Source: Candidatus Gastranaerophilales bacterium (GTDB lineage Bacteria; Cyanobacteriota; Vampirovibrionia; Gastranaerophilales; Gastranaerophilaceae). Taken from it: DNA of 62,154 nt. The DNA is taken from contig CALUVL010000013.1 in NCBI GenBank assembly GCA_944324225.1, forward strand, positions 1 to 62,154, written 5' to 3'. The translations under genes and the position numbers were made by a program. How positions within the stretch are numbered: position 1 is the first letter of the stretch; every line of letters begins with the position of its first letter. Of the stretch, positions 1-8,103 are shown in pieces. The notes beneath the pieces were generated by a model that worked only from the letters and a program-made list of their open reading frames with translations, was not told where the DNA came from and did not search any database.

Positions 1-190
1 TTTAATATTTTAAATTTATGTTGCCCAAAATAATCAAACCATCTGTAACAAGAAATCAAACCATGTGTTCTTTTACACATACAAACTGTTTTTTAAAATT
101 TTCTAGTGTTTTAGTTAGATTTTTTGTGCAAGATTGTATATAGCTGTCTAAATTTTACATTATGTAGAATACACAGCAGAAATACCCTGT

Positions 191-802
191 TTAATTTGCA
201 GAGCGTGCTTTTTTTAAATATCTGTTTATTGTTGATATTGAAATATTCAAATCATCTGCTATCTGAAGTTTGTTTATTCCAAGGCGGATTTTTTCCAGAA
301 TTTTATTCAACAAATTTTCTTTTTTACGCTCTCTGTTGCCGAGTTTTAGCCGCTGACGCATTGCGCATACTGAGTTTGGGGTCATATTCATAAGTTCTGC
401 TATTTCTTTGTTTGAAAGATCGGTTTTCAATAAATCAACGATCTGTTGATGTCTGAGATTTGCAAGAGAGGCTGAATATTTATCCTTATAGTATTTGCTA
501 ATTGAATATCGGCTTAAGCCTGTTAATTCAATCAGCTGCCGTATTGAAAGCCGTTGTCCCGAGTATGGTTCTAGAAGTGAGTTTACATTGCCATAATTTT
601 TGTATTTAGGAGTGCATAATCCGAAATATTTTATTAAATTATAGATTGTACCTTCACTTACTCCGAACATTGCGGCAACATCTGCAACAGATTTGCCTTC
701 TTTAAAACACGTTTCCAGTTTCACTTTTGAAATTGCGACACCTGTAAAATTTAGAACGTTAGAAGTAGAACTAAAAGAATAATTATAATTTGTATTAATC
801 AT
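191..802 (-). CDS. Multi-HTH DNA-binding protein
   Basis: Unrecognised protein of 203 residues that looks like a chain of about four helix-turn-helix units. They lie near residues 38-58 (VADVAAMFGVSEGTIYNLIK), 87-107 (IRQLIELTGLSRYSISKYY), 130-150 (NKEIAELMNMTPNSVCAMR) and 178-198 (KLQIADDLNISISTINRYLK). Each resembles a sigma-70 region 4 or resolvase-type HTH, so a DNA-binding role is likely, but no enzymatic domain is visible. The N-terminus is polar and contains N-F-T-G at residues 18-21, a motif shared with other proteins in this window. It is a single gene, transcribed in the same direction as the helicase gene next to it, and ends in a short basic tail. Function beyond DNA binding is unknown. 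Confidence 0.7.
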   Translation of the reverse strand: MINTNYNYSFSSTSNVLNFTGVAISKVKLETCFKEGKSVADVAAMFGVSEGTIYNLIKYFGLCTPKYKNYGNVNSLLEPYSGQRLSIRQLIELTGLSRYSISKYYKDKYSASLANLRHQQIVDLLKTDLSNKEIAELMNMTPNSVCAMRQRLKLGNRERKKENLLNKILEKIRLGINKLQIADDLNISISTINRYLKKARSAN

Positions 803-839
803 ATCTCATTTAAAAAGCGTAAAAATATTTTTTGCTAGC

Positions 840-3764
840 TTAAAACAAAGATAATTGATTCATATTTTCTTGATGTTTATATTCTTTTTCAAATTTGGAA
901 AGTTCAATCAAATCACGTTCTATTTTTGCAAGGAAAGGAGATATTTTCTGATTTTCTGTTTTTCCGAAGATTGTTCTTTTTTGGGCTCGGCATAAATACA
1001 GCCGCTGTTTTGCACGTGTCATACCAACATACAAAAGCCTGCGTTCTTCTTCTTGCTCTGATGGTGATTGAGAACGGGAAAACGGGATTATACCGTCTTC
1101 CAGACCAACTATAAAAACACAATTAAATTCAAGACCTTTTGAGGCATGCAAGGTCATCAGAGAAATTCTGTCCGCACGCTCATCAAGCAGATCCGATTCT
1201 TTGAGGAGCGAAACCTCATGAATAAAATCCGCAATATTTTCACATCGGGAGGCAACTTCTTTCAGACGACTAAAAATGTAGCCGCCGATTTCGGATATCA
1301 CATCAGGAGAAACGTTTTCAAGCTGTTTTACTGCGGGTTCAGACGGGTCAAGACTTTTCAGAAGATTTCTTACGGCTTTTTTTTCGCACAAAAGTTCATC
1401 AGAAAGATTCACAAAAGGCATACCTGAACGCTTTAGGGCTTCCTGCAACGGCTTTAGCTGTGCGGACGAGCGATATAGAATTGCAAAATCTGAAAACGAG
1501 AAGTTTTCTTTTTCGCCGTCAGTCCTGTCCGAATCTATCGAGAAAAAGCTGTGTCCGCCGATAAGGTTTTCAATTGTACTTACGACAAATTCAGCTTCTG
1601 CATTATCTGTCGGGGCAGTGTGTATTGTGATTTTTTCGGATGGTTTGTCATACTTTGATACAATGTTAAAAGTGTCAATCATTTGATTTGAAGCGTTGAC
1701 AATTCTGTCTGTGGAGCGGTAATTGTTTTTCAGGCTAATCGTCTGAACGTTTTTATAATCTTTTGCAAAATTTTTAAAGTATTTTGAACTTCCGCCTCTA
1801 AAGCCGTAGATTGCCTGATTCGGGTCGCCTATTACGCAGATATTGCCGTCTGACGGGGCCAGATGTTTGATTAATTTGTATTGAGTTTCATCAATATCCT
1901 GATACTCGTCAACCGAGATATATTTGAATTTGTCCTGATAGAATTTTAAGATATCCGGATTTTCGTCAAACAATTTCACGGTTAAGGTTATCAAATCGTC
2001 AAATTCAATCATATCTGACCGCAGATTTTCTGCGCTATAGAGTGCTTTTTCCTGCTCTGTTATAAGCTTGAAGTTTTCAGATAGTCCTGCCTTTTCATAA
2101 TTTTCTTTCAAAATTGCAAGGCAAAGAGAATGGAAGGTGTGAATATTTACAAGACACTGATTTTCCAAAAGTTTATTCAATCGTTCACGCATTTCTTCCG
2201 CAGCACGTCTGGTAAATGTAATAGCAAGACAGTGTTCTTGCGGGATTGATTTTTCTTTAATCAAATAAGCTATACGACGGGTTAAAACGGTGGTTTTGCC
2301 TGATCCCGGACCTGCTGTTATCAAAAGCTGGCTGTTTGAGTTTTCAACCGCTGCCTGCTGGTATTCATCAAGCCCGCAGATTTTTTTTGGTTCAGACATG
2401 GATGTTTTTGCCGGTGTATCTGCTTTGTTCACTGAAAAAGCATGCTGTAAAGGTGATGTTTTTGGTGCCGGCGCAGAGGCTTGAGGAATATTCATATCAA
2501 GCTTTAAGTTTACAAAACCTTTCCGTTTTAATTCACTGTCTTCAAAAAGCCTGATTACACCATATTCACCGTCAAAACCCGCATGTTTTATTACCTGACC
2601 TTTTCTGAGTCTTGAAATCCCTTCTCCAAGCAGCGGAAAATCTTTTGACAAATCTTCAACCGGAACTTCTTGAAGTATTGAAAACTCCGAGCCGAATTTT
2701 TTAATTAATCTTTCATATTCATTTGTAACAGATTTGCTTGCTGGCCCGACATTCAAAATTTCGGAAATTATTTCCGGCAACGGAACCAGACTGAACACCT
2801 GACCTGCCGTTTGAGGTTTGAAGGTGCTGTTAAAATCTCTGTCCGCAAGTTCGCACACTCTGTTTAAAACTCCTATTGTCAATGGTTTTCCGCACACAGG
2901 ACAAATTCCGCCGGTCTGTTTTGTTTCTTCAGGCGACAAACAGACGTTACATTTTCGGTGCCCGTCTTCATGGTATTTGCCCTCTTCTGGAAAAAATTCC
3001 ACTGTTCCGACGTACCCGTTTCCTGTTTTTAGAGCATTCATAATACTGAAATAATCAGGAGATGTATCAAATACTGTTGCTTCACGTGCAAGCTTTGAGG
3101 GTGAATGCGCATCAGAATTCGACACAAGCCTGAATTTGTCAAGCTTAGACACTTTCCAGTTCATCTGAGGATCTGAAGAAAGACCGGTTTCCACCGCAAA
3201 AATATGTTCCGACAAATCGCCATAACATTCTTCTATTGAATCAAAACCTGATTTTGAACCCATAACAGAAAACCACGGGGTCCAAATGTGTGCAGGGATT
3301 ATAAAAGAATTTTCGCCTGACTCTAAAGTTATTTCAAGCAAATCTCTTGAATCCAATCCGAGTATAGGGCGCCCGTCTGAATTTATATTTCCGATAGCAT
3401 CAAGTTTATCTCTGAATCTTCCGGCAGCCGCCAAATCAGGCACAAAAACAACATGATGAACTTTTCTGGTTTTATCCCCCTTCTTATAAATAGTCGAAAT
3501 CTCAACGGACAACAAAAATCTTACAGGACTGTCCTTTATAAAAACCTGCTTTTCAATTTCCGGCCGCAATCTGTAAGCCCCGTTTCCGTCAGGGATAAGT
3601 TTTTCGTTTATTTCTTTAAACCATGCCGGATGCGTAAAGTCGCCGGTGGATATTACATTCAAACCTTTCTTCTGTGCCCATAAAGCCAGCTGTTCCAAAT
3701 TACAATCCTTGCTTGTTGCACGTGAATATTTTGAATGAATATGCAAATCTGCGTAAAAAAACAT
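840..3764 (-). CDS. EndoQ-like PHP nuclease fused to UvrD/Rep-type helicase
   Basis: Two-part DNA repair protein of 974 residues. Residues 1-240 form a PHP-type metal centre (DLHIHSKYS at 6-14, STGDFTH at 39-45, PAHIW near 157, SNSDAH at 215-220) typical of endonuclease Q, which cuts 5-prime of deaminated bases. A Cys4 zinc ribbon follows (C272, C275, C288, C291). Residues 465-974 are a superfamily 1 helicase: Walker A GPGSGKTT at 485-492, VDEYQDID at 618-625, GDPNQAIYGFRGG at 646-658, NYRST at 681-685, then MTLHASKGLEF and LLYVGMTRAK. The helicase half is about 510 residues, shorter than free UvrD (about 720), with compact inserted subdomains. A low-complexity Ala/Pro/Lys/Ser linker near 425-460 joins the halves. 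The start lies shortly downstream of an AAGGAGC ribosome binding site. Confidence 0.88.
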   Translation of the reverse strand: MFFYADLHIHSKYSRATSKDCNLEQLALWAQKKGLNVISTGDFTHPAWFKEINEKLIPDGNGAYRLRPEIEKQVFIKDSPVRFLLSVEISTIYKKGDKTRKVHHVVFVPDLAAAGRFRDKLDAIGNINSDGRPILGLDSRDLLEITLESGENSFIIPAHIWTPWFSVMGSKSGFDSIEECYGDLSEHIFAVETGLSSDPQMNWKVSKLDKFRLVSNSDAHSPSKLAREATVFDTSPDYFSIMNALKTGNGYVGTVEFFPEEGKYHEDGHRKCNVCLSPEETKQTGGICPVCGKPLTIGVLNRVCELADRDFNSTFKPQTAGQVFSLVPLPEIISEILNVGPASKSVTNEYERLIKKFGSEFSILQEVPVEDLSKDFPLLGEGISRLRKGQVIKHAGFDGEYGVIRLFEDSELKRKGFVNLKLDMNIPQASAPAPKTSPLQHAFSVNKADTPAKTSMSEPKKICGLDEYQQAAVENSNSQLLITAGPGSGKTTVLTRRIAYLIKEKSIPQEHCLAITFTRRAAEEMRERLNKLLENQCLVNIHTFHSLCLAILKENYEKAGLSENFKLITEQEKALYSAENLRSDMIEFDDLITLTVKLFDENPDILKFYQDKFKYISVDEYQDIDETQYKLIKHLAPSDGNICVIGDPNQAIYGFRGGSSKYFKNFAKDYKNVQTISLKNNYRSTDRIVNASNQMIDTFNIVSKYDKPSEKITIHTAPTDNAEAEFVVSTIENLIGGHSFFSIDSDRTDGEKENFSFSDFAILYRSSAQLKPLQEALKRSGMPFVNLSDELLCEKKAVRNLLKSLDPSEPAVKQLENVSPDVISEIGGYIFSRLKEVASRCENIADFIHEVSLLKESDLLDERADRISLMTLHASKGLEFNCVFIVGLEDGIIPFSRSQSPSEQEEERRLLYVGMTRAKQRLYLCRAQKRTIFGKTENQKISPFLAKIERDLIELSKFEKEYKHQENMNQLSLF

Positions 3765-3830
3765 TTTCTGCTCCTTAAAAATTTATTTTAAGAGTAGCAA
3801 AAATATGCCCTTATCGCAACGCTGATACTG

Positions 3831-4262
3831 TCAAACTTCATATCTTACAGAAATTAAAATATTTCTGATTTTCATCAATGTTCTTGTGAAGGAAATGAGT
3901 TCATTCTTATTAATAAATTTTGCCAGAAGCTCTATCATTTTATCATATCCCGGAGCATTTTCGTTATAAAGCCTCTCTCCAAGATCTTTAAGTTTGTAAT
4001 ATTGAACCTGAATGTCATTGTTTTTTGGCTTTACTTCCAGCAGCAGCTTTTTTTTAATTAACTTTGCAAGAATACTCTCAACATAAGACTTTTCTCTTAT
4101 AAGTGTCTTTGCCAGAGTTCCCGCATTCAGGTGCGGATAACAAACGAAAGCTTCAAGAACCGCAAATTCTTCTAAAGTAATTTTATTTTTGGAATATTTT
4201 TGAAACATCTCTTGTGCAATAGTATAAAAAATCCTCGCAGTTACCTCCAACTGAAACGTCAA
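3831..4262 (-). CDS. MarR-like winged-helix regulator
   Basis: Protein of 143 residues with the layout of a MarR-family dimeric repressor: an N-terminal dimerisation helix, a winged helix-turn-helix at about residues 45-95 (LNAGTLAKTLIREKSYVESI, then a K/R-rich wing ending in YYKLKDLGERLY), and a long C-terminal helix. YKLKDLGERLY is the usual MarR wing-to-helix transition (x-L-T-x-x-G). No cysteine sensor or catalytic residue is visible, so the ligand is unknown. It is divergent from the gene starting at 4394 and shares a 130-bp spacer with it, so control of itself or that neighbour is possible. The family call rests on fold-level pattern only. Confidence 0.6.
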   Translation of the reverse strand: MTFQLEVTARIFYTIAQEMFQKYSKNKITLEEFAVLEAFVCYPHLNAGTLAKTLIREKSYVESILAKLIKKKLLLEVKPKNNDIQVQYYKLKDLGERLYNENAPGYDKMIELLAKFINKNELISFTRTLMKIRNILISVRYEV

Positions 4263-4393
4263 ACTATTTGCAAATTAATTTTGTTAATATTCGTTCACAA
4301 ACCCTCAAGTTTTGCCAAAAACAAACCGTCATTGCATAAGTATCTTAATTTTTTTAAGAAGAGAGTATACTTTGAAAGAAAGGACGGATAGGT

Positions 4394-4900
4394 ATGACAA
4401 CATCTATTTCAGCAGTTAACGCCGGAAGTTCAGCAGTAAGTGAAGCGCTCAGCAAAAAGTCTTCACTTTCAAATGACACTAAAGCTAAACTGGAAGCTCT
4501 TGGAATTACTGTGACTGAAGGGATGACAGAGTCTGAAGCGAAAGCTAAAATTGCGGCTAAAGAAGCTGAAAACAATGCTCAAAATCAAGGAAACCAGCAG
4601 GGGAATTCTTCAGAAAGTGAAATTTTGTCTGATGCAAAATCACTTGCATCATCTGTCGGTGTTTCGGTTTCTAGTGATGCAACAGTAGACGAAATTCTTG
4701 ACGATATAAGCAGCGAACTTGAAGTAATGCTTGAAGACGCTGAGGGAAATCCTTCTATACTAACACAGCTGTCTTCCTATCTGGCTCAGCTCAATAGCCT
4801 TGAAGACAGGTACGATTCTGTCCAATCATCCCAGGCAAGCATGTATTCTGCAATGAATATGATTTCTACAAATAACAAGCTTGCTCTTGGATTGCAATAA
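4394..4900 (+). CDS. Small alanine/serine-rich hypothetical protein
   Basis: Unrecognised protein of 168 residues, rich in Ala, Ser, Glu and Asn and almost entirely polar or helical, with no signal peptide or membrane segment. Residues 25-55 (LGITVTEGMTESEAKAKIAA) and 80-110 hold two copies of a short unit with an x-V-T/S-V-S/T-x-x-x-T-x-x-E/D core. The C-terminus ends in N-K-L-A-L-G-L-Q, similar to the Q-L-G-L-L end of the protein at 5574-5882. The start has a good AAAGGACGG ribosome binding site, and a strong stem-loop follows the stop. It looks like one of the small lineage-specific proteins clustered here; function unknown. Confidence 0.7.
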   Translation: MTTSISAVNAGSSAVSEALSKKSSLSNDTKAKLEALGITVTEGMTESEAKAKIAAKEAENNAQNQGNQQGNSSESEILSDAKSLASSVGVSVSSDATVDEILDDISSELEVMLEDAEGNPSILTQLSSYLAQLNSLEDRYDSVQSSQASMYSAMNMISTNNKLALGLQ

Positions 4901-4923
4901 TTTATGATTTATACTTTAATTTC

Positions 4924-4949
4924 GGCGCTTTTAATAAATTAAAAGCGCC
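4924..4949. terminator. Bidirectional stem-loop terminator
   Basis: An 11-bp perfect stem (GGCGCTTTTAA / TTAAAAGCGCC) with a four-base loop lies between the convergent genes ending at 4900 and 4961. T-rich sequence on the plus side (attattttt) makes it a terminator for the forward gene, and possibly for both. Confidence 0.8.
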
Positions 4950-4960
4950 TATTATTTTTA

Positions 4961-5539
4961 TTAATAAGTTATCTCATCACAATCCGCTATGCAAATTCTA
5001 GGAAAAATTCTACTCAACACTTCCTGCGGGCCAAGCTTATCTATAAAAGGGTCTAAATATCTGCTTGCAACTATCCACTCATCAGAACTGCTTGTATAGG
5101 CAATATCCACACGTTCATAAACATCTCCGCCACGAAAATAACTCGTCGGAATATTCTGTTTTTTCAAAAAATTGACAAAATTGTCAAACAATTTTAAGCT
5201 TCTTTTATCATCAGGGTAATATTTTCCACCAATTACAACAGCATTCAAATTCAAATTCTTTAAATTGACTTTATCTTCTATAAATTGTTTTATCTTGGAA
5301 AAATCAGCATTTGCAGATTTTGTCGGGCAAATATGCATCATAAAAACATCTTTTCCGTCTGTAATTCCGCACATTGTACAGTCTTCAACACCTGTTGTAA
5401 AAGCACTTTGTGCTTTGCGGCTTTCTTTACATGTCCAGGGATAACTGACAAAATTATTTACTGGAATCTTGTCTGTTCTGAACATAAATTTTGACATTTT
5501 GACTGGCTTTATTAATGAGGTAAACGATATATTATCCAT
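4961..5539 (-). CDS. CheD-like putative glutamine deamidase
   Basis: Protein of 192 residues not annotated by any family I recognise at full length. Its core resembles CheD, the receptor glutamine deamidase. T48, C54 and H69 match in order the Thr-Cys-His triad of CheD (T-x5-C, then His after about 15-17 residues), in FTTGVEDCTMCG...MMHICPT. A conserved-looking V-I-G-G at 102-105 matches the I-A/F-G-G strand of CheD, and the helix LFDNFVNFLKKQNIPTSYFRGGD matches the Nv-x-x-v-x-x-x-L-x-x-x-g-I...GG element. No chemotaxis gene is nearby. The N-terminus (MDNISFTS) carries a variant of the S-F-x-G motif. A role as a deamidase acting on another protein is inferred; the target is unknown. A larger relative lies at 17527-18528. 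Confidence 0.55.
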   Translation of the reverse strand: MDNISFTSLIKPVKMSKFMFRTDKIPVNNFVSYPWTCKESRKAQSAFTTGVEDCTMCGITDGKDVFMMHICPTKSANADFSKIKQFIEDKVNLKNLNLNAVVIGGKYYPDDKRSLKLFDNFVNFLKKQNIPTSYFRGGDVYERVDIAYTSSSDEWIVASRYLDPFIDKLGPQEVLSRIFPRICIADCDEITY

Positions 5540-5573
5540 ACCGTTTTAAAACCTGTAAAATTATTTTTTGCGC

Positions 5574-5882
5574 TTACAAAAGCCCAAGCTGCAATCTGTT
5601 CAACATTGCCAGCTGTTCGGTTCCTTCACCTTTGTCTGTTATACCGGTATCTTGAACATCAGATAATACATTTTCTTTTTTATTTTGAGAATTTGAAAAC
5701 TGAGTATTCTGACTGTCTTTAGCCTGCTCTATTTTATTAAGTTTAGCCTTGTCTGCATAAAAATCTCCGCTTGGTGAAACTCCGTAGGATCTAAGTTTTC
5801 GGATAATTTCCTGATACTCACTGTCTGAGGATGATACACCGCCCCAGAATGAACACGACATAGATAATGCATTAATCGACAT
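5574..5882 (-). CDS. Small polar hypothetical protein
   Basis: Unrecognised 102-residue protein. The first 20 residues include S-C-S-F-W-G-G, a variant of the aromatic-glycine motif seen at the N-termini of other proteins here. The middle is polar and Gln/Asn/Lys rich with no membrane segment, and the end (LAMLNRLQLGLL) resembles the NKLALGLQ end of the 4394-4900 product. The start has a GGAGAG ribosome binding site, preceded by an unusual run of TATATA repeats at about 5900-5935. It is probably translated; function unknown. Confidence 0.6.
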   Translation of the reverse strand: MSINALSMSCSFWGGVSSSDSEYQEIIRKLRSYGVSPSGDFYADKAKLNKIEQAKDSQNTQFSNSQNKKENVLSDVQDTGITDKGEGTEQLAMLNRLQLGLL

Positions 5883-5998
5883 ATAAAACTTCTCTCCAAT
5901 TTATATATACTTTATATATACCCAATTATATATATTATTTAACACCTATCCTTTACTTCTATTACAAATTTATTAATTCTTAAGTAGTTACCCATATT

Positions 5999-6439
5999 GT
6001 GGATTTTTATTCAGAAAAAACAAAATATAATAAATTTATGTTCTACAGTTATGACGACAATTTTTTTAACAATATAAACAAGCCAGATTTCCAACCACCA
6101 AAATGGATTTTTAAATATGTGTGGAGTACTCTGTTTTTATTGATGCTTACTTCATTTTTAATTATTTTATTCAGACCTGCTTCCGGTGACAAATACATTG
6201 CTGTAGGCATATTTTTTATGCAGCTTGCATTTAATCTCTACTGGACAAAGGCTTTTTTTACAGAACACAATATTAAAAAAGCTCTTATTGTTGCGGTTAT
6301 TCTTCTAATCCTTGTTGCTGCGATGATATTTTTCTTTTTTAAATTATCATTTTTGGCCGGTTTCTTACAAATTCCATATCTTCTATGGGTCGGTTTTGCC
6401 TGCATATTAAATAAAGTAATCTTAAACCTGAACACATAA
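5999..6439 (+). CDS. tspO: Short TspO/MBR family membrane protein
   Basis: Four hydrophobic segments (about residues 39-56, 65-85, 94-112 and 118-138) match helices 2-5 of TspO/MBR tryptophan-rich sensory proteins, which bind tetrapyrroles and cholesterol-like ligands. Visible family features are F-Q-P-P-K-W-I-F-K-Y-V-W-S-T-L-F (P-P-x-W-x-F-x-x-V-W-x-x-L), Q-L-A-F-N-L-Y-W-T-K-A-F-F, and I-P-Y-L-L-W-V-G-F-A-C-I-L-N. The usual first helix and its following loop are missing, and the N-terminus is charged and Tyr/Phe/Asn-rich instead. The start is uncertain: GTG at 5999 or ATG at 6038, neither with a clear ribosome binding site. A stem-loop terminator follows directly. Confidence 0.72.
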   Translation: MDFYSEKTKYNKFMFYSYDDNFFNNINKPDFQPPKWIFKYVWSTLFLLMLTSFLIILFRPASGDKYIAVGIFFMQLAFNLYWTKAFFTEHNIKKALIVAVILLILVAAMIFFFFKLSFLAGFLQIPYLLWVGFACILNKVILNLNT

Positions 6440-6441
6440 AA

Positions 6442-6462
6442 AAGACCGGTTTTTCCGGTCTT
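6442..6462. terminator. Stem-loop terminator (AAGACCGG stem)
   Basis: Perfect 8-bp stem AAGACCGG / CCGGTCTT with a 5-base loop just after the tspO stop. On the reverse strand it is followed by six T residues, so it best fits the reverse gene ending at 6562, but it may serve both sides. Confidence 0.75.
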
Positions 6463-6561
6463 AACGTATCTTCCATTCCTATCCTTTGAATTTGCCTTTC
6501 CTATCCTTAATTTCCAACGGGCTGCAAGTTTTGCATAACCCGCGGTTTTATATAAAAACCG

Positions 6562-6735
6562 CTATGCTATAAAATTGGTTCCGTATCTGCTTGCACCGTG
6601 AAAAAACGACTGCCTCATCATTTCAACAAGTGTTTTGCGGATAACCTGTCTTGTTTCAAATTTTACTTCTTTTAATGCTGTTGAAGTTTGTTTATATTTT
6701 TCTGTAACATCAGTAAACAACAATGTTCTTGCCAT
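6562..6735 (-). CDS. Small 57-residue helical protein
   Basis: Short ORF of 57 codons (begins MARTLLFTDVTEKYKQ, ends SRYGTNFIA), with an AGAGAGG ribosome binding site before the ATG. It is mixed charged and helical, with no cysteines or membrane segment. It is supported as a real gene by a perfect HLR1-type operator upstream (6833-6850), a TATATAAGTAC element about 35 bases before the start, and a terminator downstream at 6442-6462. Function unknown. Confidence 0.55.
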   Translation of the reverse strand: MARTLLFTDVTEKYKQTSTALKEVKFETRQVIRKTLVEMMRQSFFHGASRYGTNFIA

Positions 6736-6832
6736 TTCTAAAGCCTCTCTTTTTCTTTATTTGTCTCTCGTACTTATATAAAAAATTTTGGTAAAAAATT
6801 ATTGACTTTTTATATTCATTTTATGTATTTTT

Positions 6833-6850
6833 TTTACATATCTTTACATT
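6833..6850 (-). promoter_or_regulatory. HLR1-type direct repeat (RpaB-like operator)
   Basis: TTTACATA-TC-TTTACATT matches the cyanobacterial HLR1 consensus (G/T)TTACA(T/A)(T/A)NN(G/T)TTACA(T/A)(T/A) with no mismatch. It lies between the divergent genes starting at 6735 (-) and 6997 (+), about 100 bases upstream of the reverse gene. The orientation relative to that gene is the same as at the other HLR1 sites in the window. Confidence 0.7.
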
Positions 6851-6996
6851 TTCTTTTTTTTAAAGTTTTGTTAACTTACAAAAAGCTGTATCCATCAAGA
6901 TTTTTGGGCTTTCTATTTCAATTTTATATTAAAGATTCCAAAAAGAATTTCCGACTATAAAAATGTATTCTTTGCATAATATAAGGAGAAAACCAC

Positions 6997-8103
6997 ATGG
7001 TAGACGCAATTAACGGAAATTATGGAGTTAAACCGCAAGACACGAGCATTAACTGGAATGATTTGACTGCAAACGAAGTTCTGGAATACGAAGAAGAAGG
7101 TCAGGATGTACCTGACGAGATTCTGGCCTGGGCGCAGGATATGGCAAAAACTGATAATGCAGATGATGTAACCTATGAGATGTTTGAAACCCAAGAATCA
7201 GAATCTTCCGGAAATGCCGCTATAGATTTTCGGGAAGAAATGACCGGAAACAAGATGAATCTAAAAGAACAAGGTGAAGCATTTATTGAAGAAAGTCGAA
7301 ATAAAGAAAATTTAACCCTTCAGTCTATAACCGAAATGGCTCCGCTGTTAAGCGCCGCACAACAAATTGGAAATGAGGCTGTTGCAATAGGTGATGAAAC
7401 TAAAACTCAATTAGATGCCATAAAAGCGCAGATTGACGCTCTTATAAACGAAAAAAATGACAAACCAAGATTTTTCCAAAGCAGAAGCGAACGTAGCGAA
7501 ATACAAGGACTGCATGCAGTAGCACAGGCGCTAGGCGCTAATGCTCAAAATCAGATAGGAGGGCTTGATGCTGAGATTGCAGAAGTTGACGCTATTGTAA
7601 ATGAAGCTGCATTCAACTCACAGACATCAATTGACTTTGGAAATGAAACAACAGAGATCGGCAACAATCTTATGGATATCAAAAAAAGTCTGATAAGCAT
7701 GGGTCAGGGGATGTTGAATGGCAGTTCTCCATACTTTATTTTTGGAGGCAAGCGTGTCGGACGTGAAGCCGTAGAACAGGGCGCCAGAACAACAGCTATT
7801 GGAGAACAGGGGCTGGAAATTGCTGAACAGAACGCAGCAGTCAACGGAATTGCTCTTGACTCAGTTTACCAAGCCACAGGTGGAATTGACGACACCCCAT
7901 CGAATGAAAGTTCAACAGGGGATGAGTCAAATAACAGCGAAGAGACAAACAACGCAGAAAATCCTGACACCGCAGATGCTTCAAATACGTCAAGACGTGA
8001 AGGTTCCACAGAAGAAGAACTTGACCCGACATTAGCAGATACGTCTATTACAACTGATCCTGACGAAATTCTGAGAAGAAAAGAACGCAGAGGATTAGCG
8101 TAA
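6997..8103 (+). CDS. Large helical acidic hypothetical protein
   Basis: Unrecognised protein of 368 residues. The N-terminus MVDAINGN is nearly the same as that of the 26912-27724 product (MVDAVNNN). Residues 20-60 are acidic, 85-290 are largely helical with coiled-coil character (IGNEAVAIGDETKTQLDAIK and similar), and the last 70 residues are a disordered Ser/Thr/Asn/Glu-rich tail ending in RRKERRGLA. There is no signal peptide or clear membrane helix. A good AAGGAG ribosome binding site precedes the start. It may belong to the same exported or surface family as its neighbours, but only the shared N-terminus supports this. The stop overlaps the convergent rpe gene by a few bases. Confidence 0.7.
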   Translation: MVDAINGNYGVKPQDTSINWNDLTANEVLEYEEEGQDVPDEILAWAQDMAKTDNADDVTYEMFETQESESSGNAAIDFREEMTGNKMNLKEQGEAFIEESRNKENLTLQSITEMAPLLSAAQQIGNEAVAIGDETKTQLDAIKAQIDALINEKNDKPRFFQSRSERSEIQGLHAVAQALGANAQNQIGGLDAEIAEVDAIVNEAAFNSQTSIDFGNETTEIGNNLMDIKKSLISMGQGMLNGSSPYFIFGGKRVGREAVEQGARTTAIGEQGLEIAEQNAAVNGIALDSVYQATGGIDDTPSNESSTGDESNNSEETNNAENPDTADASNTSRREGSTEEELDPTLADTSITTDPDEILRRKERRGLA

